5,887 bases of DNA, taken from assembly GCA_020344865.1 (NCBI GenBank), contig CP070830.1, positions 72,964 through 78,850 of the forward strand, written 5' to 3'. The notes beneath the pieces are model-generated. The model ran no database searches and was not told the DNA's origin. It saw nothing but the letters and a program-made list of their open reading frames with translations. Position numbers and translations under genes: made by a program. Source of the DNA: Planctomycetota bacterium. GTDB lineage: Bacteria; Planctomycetota; Phycisphaerae; Sedimentisphaerales; Anaerobacaceae. Positions 1 to 4,655 of this stretch are shown in pieces; position 1 is the first letter of the stretch; every line of letters begins with the position of its first letter.

Positions 1-2
1 CA

Positions 3-1097
3 GAAGAAACCAAATTCCCGCAGGTACCGAAGAGAATGCTCGGCAAAACGGGTGTCGAAGTACCGGTACTGGCTCTGGGAATGATTTTCAACGTTGCCGA
101 CAGGCAAATCGTCCTGCGAAAGGCGCTTGAATGGGGCATAACCTACTGGGATACCGCTGACTGCTACACAGGCGGCAATAGTGAATTGGGTATAGGCAAG
201 TTCCTTAAGGCAAATCCAGACAAGCGCAAGGACCTCTTTATTGTCACCAAATCGGATGACAGAGCCCCGGCTGATATACAGAAGCTTCTTGAGCGCTCAC
301 TTGAAAGGATGGAGACTGACTATGTTGACCTGTATTTTATCCACGGCCTGGAGGGACCGGATGAATTGACCGAGGAACTCAAGGCGTGGGTGGCCAAGAC
401 GAAAAAGTCGAAGAAAATTCGGTTCTTCGGTTTCAGCACGCATGGTAACATGGCCGAATCCCTCACAGCAGCTGCCAAAGCCGGATGGGTTGATGCAATA
501 ATGACAACTTACAATTTCCGAGAGATGCAGGATGAAAAGATGCAGGCCGCTGTCGAGGCATGCTATAAAGCCGGTGTAGGTCTTGTCGCCATGAAGACGC
601 AGGCCCGCCAGATAGAGACCGAAGAAGACAAGAGACTGACCGAACACTTCCTCAAACGCGGTTTTACCGAGGGCCAGGCAAAGATAAAGGCCGTATTGGA
701 AGATAAGAGAATCAGCTCAGCTTGCACATCAAGGGGTAATTTGGCCCACCTGTATGAGAATGTCGCTGCCGTACTGGATAAGACTGAACTTACCCAGGCT
801 GACAGGGAACTATTCAGGCAATACGCCCAAGACACGTGCAGCGGCTACTGTGCCGGCTGCAGTAATATTTGCGGCTTGGCCGTCCCTGAAGTGCCTCACA
901 TAAACAACATCATGCGGTACCTGATGTACTACAACAGTTATGGTGAGCGGCAGGATGCAAGAGAGCTATTCGCCAAAATCCCGCAGAACGTAAGAGACAA
1001 ACTCCTGAGCGTCGATTACAGCCAGGCCGAGGCCCGTTGTCCGCAGCATCTACCCATCGGCAGGCTTATGGCCGAAGCAGTCAGCAAGTTGGCGTGA
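3..1097 (+). CDS. Aldo/keto reductase with C-terminal cysteine cluster (5'-partial)
   Basis: NAD(P)H-dependent aldo/keto reductase of the TIM-barrel superfamily; substrate unknown. Counting from the Met codon at 36, the tetrad is Asp39 (WDTAD), Tyr44, Lys72 (IVTK) and His103 (YFIHG). The C-terminus carries CSGYCAGCSNIC (Cys268, 272, 275, 279) and a later Cys335-Pro, resembling the ferredoxin-like tail of Fe-S AKRs (COG1453 type). The ATG at 36 is probably not the start: the frame is open to the window edge and its upstream codons read EETKFPQVPKR, matching KFPKVPRR at residues 53-60 of the next gene, and no Shine-Dalgarno precedes 36. An N-terminal leader, perhaps a Tat signal as in the paralogue, probably lies outside. 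It ends 62 nt before the paralogue with no terminator between, so the two are likely co-transcribed. Family is confident; Fe-S binding and substrate are inferred. Confidence 0.9.
   Translation, partial: EETKFPQVPKRMLGKTGVEVPVLALGMIFNVADRQIVLRKALEWGITYWDTADCYTGGNSELGIGKFLKANPDKRKDLFIVTKSDDRAPADIQKLLERSLERMETDYVDLYFIHGLEGPDELTEELKAWVAKTKKSKKIRFFGFSTHGNMAESLTAAAKAGWVDAIMTTYNFREMQDEKMQAAVEACYKAGVGLVAMKTQARQIETEEDKRLTEHFLKRGFTEGQAKIKAVLEDKRISSACTSRGNLAHLYENVAAVLDKTELTQADRELFRQYAQDTCSGYCAGCSNICGLAVPEVPHINNIMRYLMYYNSYGERQDARELFAKIPQNVRDKLLSVDYSQAEARCPQHLPIGRLMAEAVSKLA
837..872 (+). other. Cysteine cluster CX3CX2CX3C of AKR 1
   Basis: The codons spell C-SGY-C-AG-C-SNI-C. A fifth cysteine followed by proline lies 56 residues further on. 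The pattern is kept in the neighbouring paralogue (codons 339-350). It looks like an Fe-S ligand set, but the first spacing is three residues rather than the two of a classical ferredoxin CxxCxxCxxxC motif. Which four cysteines would bind a cluster cannot be told from sequence. Confidence 0.55.
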
Positions 1098-1145
1098 GTC
1101 AACATTGAACGGAAATCATTTCGGAAAGTTCTGGCGAACAGGTCC

Positions 1146-1162
1146 AGGACCACCGATAGTTG
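1146..1162 (+). promoter_or_regulatory. Ribosome binding site and TTG start of AKR 2
   Basis: AGGA at 1146-1149 stands 10 nt before TTG at 1160. An in-frame TAG occupies 1157-1159, so translation cannot begin further upstream. The next in-frame ATG lies deep inside the catalytic domain (Met158), so a non-ATG start is required. TTG at 1175 is a weaker alternative without a recognisable Shine-Dalgarno. The AGGA lies within an 11-nt palindrome, GGTCCAGGACC (1141-1151). Confidence 0.55.
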
Positions 1163-2434
1163 GAATCTAATAATTTGAATGACAATCGCAACAAGTTCAA
1201 TAGAAGGAGTTTTCTAAAGAACGTAGGCGCCGCTGGCTTGGCCTCGGTCTTGGCCTCGGGAACAGTACAGGGCGGCCCGAATGAGCCGAATGCTCCCGCA
1301 AAAAGCCAGGGGCTTAAGTTCCCAAAGGTACCAAGACGAAAACTGGGCAAAACCGGTGTCGATGTCCCGTGTCTGTCTCTCGGATGCAATCGACTCGACA
1401 ACCAAATCATTTTAAGAAGCGCTCTTAAATGGGGGATTAATTACTGGGACACTGCTAATTCCTATGTGGGCGGGGAAAGCGAGCTCAACATAGGCAAATT
1501 CCTCTCTAAGAGCCCTGAGCTTCGAAAGGACCTGTTTATTGTAAGTAAGGCCTCCGGTGCGTGGAAAGCATCTACTCCGCAAGCCGTAGTCGACGAGGTC
1601 GAAAAGCGTCTGCAGACTTCCCTGGAAAGAATGAATACCACCTACATCGACATGTACTACGGTGTCCATGGACTATCCGAGCCGGCACAGTTGACAGACC
1701 AGTTGAAACAGTGGGTCATCAAAACAAAGAAACGCGGCGTGATACGGTTTTTCGGTTTCAGTACCCACACGAACATGGCCCAAAACCTCTCCGCTGCAGC
1801 AAAGCTCGGCTGGATTGACGCAGTAATGGCAAGCTACAATTTTCGACTGATGCAGGATAATGAAATCCAGGCCGGAATTGAAGCATGCCATAAGGCGGGC
1901 GTGGCTGTCATCGCAATGAAGACACTTGGAATTCGAACAGACCATAAAGTTGAGACCGAAGAGGACAAGAAAATAGTCGGCCGATTTCTGCAGCGTGGTT
2001 TCACGCCGACTCAGGCAAACATAAAGGCCGTGCTGGCGGACGAAAGGATAAGCTCGGCCTGCGTTGGAGTGAATAACGTTGCCGATATGACTTCGAATGC
2101 GGCTGCAGCTATCGATAAAACAGAGCTGTCCCAAGAGGACACCACGGCCTTGAAGGAATACGCCCAGGCGACCTGCAGCGGTTATTGCGCCGGCTGCGCC
2201 CATATCTGCAACTCCACGCTGCCGAGTGTGCCTTATATCAGCGACATCATGCGGTATTTGATGTACTACAACGGCTATGGCGACCGAAACGGTGCAAGGG
2301 AGCTTTTCGCTCAAATACCCGCAAACATAAGAAACAGGCTTCTAAGCACCGATTACAGCACCGCCGAAGCTCGCTGCCCCCAGCAACTGCCAATAACCAG
2401 ACTCGTCGCCGAAGCGGTCACAAAGCTGGCTTAA
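1160..2434 (+). CDS. Tat-exported aldo/keto reductase with C-terminal cysteine cluster
   Basis: Oxidoreductase of the aldo/keto reductase superfamily, 424 residues, substrate unknown. Residues 1-40 form a twin-arginine leader: polar start, NRRSFLK at 14-20, then a mild Ala/Gly/Leu hydrophobic stretch to about 34, so the folded enzyme is predicted to be exported. The barrel follows from about residue 53 with tetrad Asp97, Tyr102, Lys130 and His170. The tail has Cys339, 343, 346, 350 and Cys406-Pro, probably holding an Fe-S cluster. It closely resembles the upstream gene along its whole length, more than half identical by eye and highest over the last 90 residues, indicating tandem duplication. 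Relative to that gene it has about 8 extra residues after the catalytic Lys and 4 after the AMKT motif. Start is TTG, fixed by a stop immediately upstream. Exported NADP-dependent enzymes that take the cofactor along via Tat are known (Zymomonas glucose-fructose oxidoreductase). Confidence 0.9.
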   Translation: MESNNLNDNRNKFNRRSFLKNVGAAGLASVLASGTVQGGPNEPNAPAKSQGLKFPKVPRRKLGKTGVDVPCLSLGCNRLDNQIILRSALKWGINYWDTANSYVGGESELNIGKFLSKSPELRKDLFIVSKASGAWKASTPQAVVDEVEKRLQTSLERMNTTYIDMYYGVHGLSEPAQLTDQLKQWVIKTKKRGVIRFFGFSTHTNMAQNLSAAAKLGWIDAVMASYNFRLMQDNEIQAGIEACHKAGVAVIAMKTLGIRTDHKVETEEDKKIVGRFLQRGFTPTQANIKAVLADERISSACVGVNNVADMTSNAAAAIDKTELSQEDTTALKEYAQATCSGYCAGCAHICNSTLPSVPYISDIMRYLMYYNGYGDRNGARELFAQIPANIRNRLLSTDYSTAEARCPQQLPITRLVAEAVTKLA

Positions 2435-2626
2435 AAAACTGCCAAAAACACAAGGCATCAACCTTTTTGAGCAACGCTCCATTTCAGAGCAAACACCCCT
2501 CCGACGCACCACAACATTGTGCTGCCTCAGTGTATTTCTAACAATCCGGGCGATAAAAAACTTGCGGCTTCCGCCGCCATAAGTCATTTGTTTACAAGAG
2601 CTTATGTCCAGAGGCCGGTGTTATGC
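2435..2626. other. Non-coding spacer after the AKR pair
   Basis: I see no convincing gene here on either strand. There is a very weak hairpin just after the AKR 2 stop (TGCC 2440-2443 with GGCA 2454-2457, then five T at 2464-2468), which may or may not end the transcript. Short GAGC/GCTC repeats lie at 2469-2490, and a better hairpin is at 2560-2584. The small transcription unit begins directly downstream. Confidence 0.5.
2560..2584. other. Hairpin in the spacer upstream of the small unit
   Basis: ACTTGCGGC at 2560-2568 pairs with GCCGC (2573-2577) and AAGT (2581-2584) around a TTCC loop, leaving a 3-nt CAT bulge. This gives nine base pairs. No T-run follows, so it is not a classical intrinsic terminator. 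It may be an RNA 3'-end structure of the AKR transcript or chance pairing. Confidence 0.35.
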
Positions 2627-2656
2627 TTGACTTTGGGCCCCGTTTTGGGGTATAAT
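2627..2656 (+). promoter_or_regulatory. Sigma70-type promoter of the small unit
   Basis: TTGACT at 2627-2632 (five of six consensus) is followed after 18 bp by an exact TATAAT at 2651-2656. Transcription would start near 2663, giving a leader of about 18 nt before the ATG at 2681. The spacer contains GGGCCC and an inverted repeat CCCC-GTTTT-GGGG (2638-2650) ending at the -10 box, a possible operator. It is the best promoter match in the window. Confidence 0.7.
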
Positions 2657-2680
2657 GATTGCATAGTAAGAGAGAGAAAA

Positions 2681-2776
2681 ATGAAAAAGTTATACTACGA
2701 TTTCTGGCTTCCGTTTACGATTACAAAAAGGAGGATTCTGATTCTCGCCATTGCAAGCTATATTGCTCTGTGCTGA
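2681..2776 (+). CDS. Putative 31-residue small membrane-type peptide
   Basis: I do not recognise this peptide. It reads MKKLYYDFWLPF at the N-terminus (rich in Tyr, Phe and Trp), then a basic KRR (16-18), then a 13-residue hydrophobic end, ILILAIASYIALC. Such a layout fits a peptide inserting into or lying on the inner membrane. The ATG is preceded by a purine-rich AAGAGAGAG (2668-2676), an acceptable ribosome binding site. The reason to believe it is context: a strong promoter ends 24 nt upstream and an intrinsic terminator lies 28 nt downstream, so a transcript of about 170 nt carries essentially only this ORF. The final Cys is not a lipobox, since Leu precedes it and nothing follows. Alternatives are a non-coding or dual-function small RNA, or a leader peptide controlling hldD. 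The reading frame alone is short enough to be chance. Confidence 0.45.
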   Translation: MKKLYYDFWLPFTITKRRILILAIASYIALC

Positions 2777-2804
2777 GAATCAATTAACGTTTTTTAACCT
2801 TTTT

Positions 2805-2832
2805 AAAACCGCCCTAAACGGGCGGTTTTTTT
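2805..2832 (+). terminator. Strong rho-independent terminator
   Basis: AAAACCGCCC (2805-2814) pairs perfectly with GGGCGGTTTT (2820-2829) around a TAAAC loop, and the T-run continues to 2832. The A-rich left arm means it could act on both strands. It closes the small unit and lies 88 nt before the hldD start codon. Confidence 0.9.
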
Positions 2833-2856
2833 ATGCGCCGGCTAGCCATTAAACAT

Positions 2857-2885
2857 TTGACGCGTTCAGGACTGCAAATTAAGCT
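2857..2885 (+). promoter_or_regulatory. Possible weak promoter for hldD
   Basis: TTGACG at 2857-2862 (five of six) is followed after 17 bp by TAAGCT (2880-2885), only three of six matches to TATAAT. hldD follows a strong terminator, so it needs its own promoter or readthrough. This is the best candidate in the 88-nt gap, but the -10 box is poor. Confidence 0.35.
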
Positions 2886-2907
2886 TATGCAAACTAAATG
2901 GCTAATC

Positions 2908-2913
2908 AGGAGA
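2908..2913 (+). promoter_or_regulatory. Shine-Dalgarno of hldD
   Basis: AGGAGA lies 7 nt before the ATG at 2921, the clearest ribosome binding site in the window. It supports that start, which also places the nucleotide-binding strand at residue 2, as usual for this family. Confidence 0.8.
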
Positions 2914-2920
2914 ACTGCAA

Positions 2921-3928
2921 ATGATAATAGTCACGGGCGGTGCCGGCTTTATAGGCTCGGCACTGATTGCCGCACTTAATAAACGGGGTATTACCGATAT
3001 TCTGGTTGTCGACGAGCTTGGCACTGATGAAAGATGGAAGAATCTCCGCAACTTGTCGTTCGCCGATTATGTCGAAAAAGGTGATTTCCTGGAAATGGCC
3101 GTCGAGAAGAAAATCACCCCCCCTATCGAGGCCGTCTTCCATATGGGCGCCTGCACGGACACGACCGAAACCAATGCCTCGTACCTTATAAAAAACAACT
3201 ACGAATACACCAAACTGCTCGCCCAATGGACGACCGACGCTGACATTCGCTTCATCTACGCCTCTAGTGCAGCCACGTACGGGGATGGTTCGGCCGGATT
3301 CAGCGACGATGAGAAAAAAATCGAAAACTTAAGACCATTAAATATGTATGGCCACTCCAAGCAAATGTTCGACCTCTGGGCTCGCCGGACCGGACTCTTG
3401 GGTAAAATCGTTGGACTGAAATACTTCAATGTCTTCGGCCCGAATGAATATCACAAAGGCGAAATGAGAAGCTTCGTTTTGAAGGCCTTCGGGCAGATAA
3501 ACGCAAGAGGCAAGGTCCGCCTGTTCAAATCATACAGGAGCGAATATGCCGATGGCGAGCAAAAGCGTGATTTTCTCTATATCAAAGACGCCGTCGATAT
3601 GACCTTATTCTTTCTGGATAACCCGCACGTCTGTGGACTGTTCAACATCGGCACGGGAAAGGCGCGCACCTGGAACGACCTGGTAAAAATTGTCTGTGGA
3701 GCGATGGGCAAACTCCCGAAAATCGACTATATCGATATGCCCGATTCAATCCGTCATCAGTACCAGTATTTCACTGAGGCCGATATATCCAAGCTCCGCC
3801 AGGCTGGCTACGAAAAGCAACTCACGAGCCTCGAAGACAGCATCGTCGACTACGTCCAGAACTACTTGCAGCCGGCACCATTAATTCAGGCAGGGCCGGA
3901 CACCCAGCCTTCGCCAAGGAGATTGTGA
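2921..3928 (+). CDS. hldD: ADP-L-glycero-D-manno-heptose 6-epimerase
   Basis: Converts ADP-D-glycero-D-manno-heptose to the L-glycero form in the cytoplasm, the last step in making the activated heptose of the LPS inner core. It is an extended short-chain dehydrogenase/reductase: a Rossmann GGAGFIG at residues 6-12, HMGACTDTTE at 74-83, SSAATYG at 115-121, and the catalytic Tyr143 and Lys147 of YGHSK. FNVFGPNEYHKGEM (169-182) is diagnostic of HldD and holds Lys179, equivalent to the second catalytic lysine of the E. coli enzyme. RDFLYIKD (216-223) and FNIGTG (241-246) follow. At 335 residues it is longer than the roughly 310 of E. coli, mostly through a Pro-rich tail after about 316. None of the partner genes (gmhA, hldE, gmhB) is in this window. 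The identification is firm. Confidence 0.95.
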   Translation: MIIVTGGAGFIGSALIAALNKRGITDILVVDELGTDERWKNLRNLSFADYVEKGDFLEMAVEKKITPPIEAVFHMGACTDTTETNASYLIKNNYEYTKLLAQWTTDADIRFIYASSAATYGDGSAGFSDDEKKIENLRPLNMYGHSKQMFDLWARRTGLLGKIVGLKYFNVFGPNEYHKGEMRSFVLKAFGQINARGKVRLFKSYRSEYADGEQKRDFLYIKDAVDMTLFFLDNPHVCGLFNIGTGKARTWNDLVKIVCGAMGKLPKIDYIDMPDSIRHQYQYFTEADISKLRQAGYEKQLTSLEDSIVDYVQNYLQPAPLIQAGPDTQPSPRRL

Positions 3929-4014
3929 CAACGAAAATACTTATTTGCTGAATTTGGGGCTGTCTTTGGAAAAACAGGTACTTACCCGAAACTTAAGCGT
4001 TTGATTCCGTAATA

Positions 4015-4028
4015 TATAATTCAAAATG
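4015..4028 (+). promoter_or_regulatory. -10 box placing transcription start at the ATG (leaderless mRNA)
   Basis: An exact TATAAT at 4015-4020 is separated from the ATG (4026-4028) by five nt, so transcription would begin at or within a base or two of the A of the start codon. No Shine-Dalgarno is possible in that gap. The -35 region is weak (best TTAAGC at 3993-3998). An in-frame TAA at 4017-4019, inside the -10 box, rules out a more upstream start. Confidence 0.5.
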
Positions 4029-4550
4029 CCATTTACACCGTACCATTTCGGCCCAAGCGGGTTTATTGGCCTGGCGCTTCGAAAGTATATCGATGTCCCC
4101 GTGTTTGTGCTGGCCAATGTCATCGTCGACATTGAGGTTCTGGTCCTAAACCTGTTTCAAACGGGCTGGCCGATGCATAGATATGCTCACAGTCTACTGG
4201 TGGGGGCAGCAGTTGGTGTTATCTGGGCTATTGTCGCCTATCCTCTGCGGCACCTGTTTAAAAGGATAATGCAAATAATCCGCATACCATACCAGACTAA
4301 TTTGCGAAAAATGGTTATCTCCGGCGTCCTCGGCGCATGGCTGCACGTCGTAATAGACGCCATTTACCACTGGGATGTTCTGCTGCTTTGGCCAAGCACG
4401 GCAAGGCCATTGTGGCAGCTCGTAAGCCGGGGGCAGCTAAAAGCCATATGTATCGGGTTCTTTGTCCCAGCTGTTATCCTGTATGTGATAACCGCAGTCT
4501 CATATAAGAAACAAAACAAGCCCGAAAAAGCCGACCAGCAAGCAAATTGA
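4026..4550 (+). CDS. Small polytopic membrane protein with His/Asp motifs (YdjM/DUF457-like hydrolase fold)
   Basis: A 174-residue integral membrane protein. It opens with MPFTPYHFGP, then VLANVIVDIEVL (28-39), HRYAHSLLVG (51-60) and WLHVVIDAIYHWD (105-117). The spaced His7, Asp35, His51, His55, His107, Asp111 and His115 sit in or beside hydrophobic segments (about 24-45, 55-73, 97-113, 139-159). This resembles the membrane-bound predicted metal-dependent hydrolases (DUF457/YdjM and relatives), whose substrate is not established; metal binding is inferred. The tail from 161 is polar and Lys-rich, presumably cytoplasmic. The start is fixed by a stop 6 nt upstream and no Shine-Dalgarno is present. 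It stands alone between hldD (97 nt away) and tyrS (105 nt away), and neither neighbour suggests a role. Confidence 0.8.
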   Translation: MPFTPYHFGPSGFIGLALRKYIDVPVFVLANVIVDIEVLVLNLFQTGWPMHRYAHSLLVGAAVGVIWAIVAYPLRHLFKRIMQIIRIPYQTNLRKMVISGVLGAWLHVVIDAIYHWDVLLLWPSTARPLWQLVSRGQLKAICIGFFVPAVILYVITAVSYKKQNKPEKADQQAN

Positions 4551-4567
4551 CCGAATACGTCCGGCGG

Positions 4568-4575
4568 CCCCCCCC
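4568..4575. repeat. C8 homopolymer tract
   Basis: Eight consecutive C residues lie in the spacer between the membrane protein gene and tyrS, 16 bp upstream of the tyrS -35 box. Tracts of this kind are slippage-prone and also prone to sequencing error. It is outside any coding frame. Confidence 0.6.
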
Positions 4576-4591
4576 AATTTATCAGTGACTG

Positions 4592-4620
4592 TTGATTATT
4601 ATCCACTTACACCTTATAAT
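4592..4620 (+). promoter_or_regulatory. tyrS sigma70-type promoter
   Basis: TTGATT at 4592-4597 and an exact TATAAT at 4615-4620 are separated by the ideal 17 bp. Transcription should start near 4627, leaving a leader of about 29 nt. That is too short for a T-box riboswitch, and none is visible. Only a weak GAGA (4645-4648) lies before the ATG at 4656. Confidence 0.7.
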
Positions 4621-4655
4621 CTGGCCCGAAATCCGAAACTTATAGAGACAAATAA

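Larger units (their letters stand above)
2663..2832 (+). ncRNA. Candidate short transcript (small mRNA or dual-function sRNA)
   Basis: Predicted from the promoter and terminator only; the 5' end is estimated at about 7 nt after the TATAAT box. Besides the 31-codon ORF, the RNA could fold a long-range stem, TGATTCTC (2739-2746) with GAGAATCA (2775-2782), enclosing a smaller GCAA/TTGC stem (2753-2756 with 2763-2766) and burying part of the stop codon. An internal AAGGAGG (2728-2734) could pair with the CTTCC about 20 nt upstream. It matches no RNA family that I recognise. Confidence 0.4.

Noticed and set aside
837..872. Radical SAM motif (CX3CX2C) in the AKR tail
   Set aside because: The spacing matches by coincidence. 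The motif sits at the C-terminus of an AKR barrel with an intact catalytic tetrad, not at the loop after the first strand of a radical SAM domain, and the aromatic residue before the last Cys is missing.
1673..2314. 213-codon open frame on the minus strand
   Set aside because: It lies entirely opposite AKR 2, which has complete catalytic motifs. The minus-strand translation shows no recognisable domain and no ribosome binding site was seen.
2435..2468. Intrinsic terminator directly after AKR 2
   Set aside because: Only a 4-bp stem with a 10-nt loop, and the T-run starts several bases away from the stem. Too weak to call.
2185..2541. 118-codon plus-strand frame running past the AKR 2 stop
   Set aside because: It overlaps the conserved cysteine tail of AKR 2 in another frame and its translation is low-complexity and basic, with no family resemblance.
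2519..2680. Upstream extension of the 31-codon ORF to an ATG at 2519
   Set aside because: It would run translation through the promoter of the small unit. The ATG at 2681 has a purine-rich site in front and matches the predicted transcript.
2738..2776. Lipoprotein signal in the 31-residue peptide
   Set aside because: The terminal Cys is preceded by Leu, not Gly, Ala or Ser, and no mature protein follows it. The following TGA shows no sign of selenocysteine readthrough.
3955..3980. Hairpin terminator after hldD (CTGT 3960-3963 with ACAG 3974-3977)
   Set aside because: The stem is short and mismatched inside, and no T-run follows.
4551..4655. T-box riboswitch upstream of tyrS
   Set aside because: The leader after the predicted start site is only about 29 nt and has no terminator hairpin or T-box core sequence.
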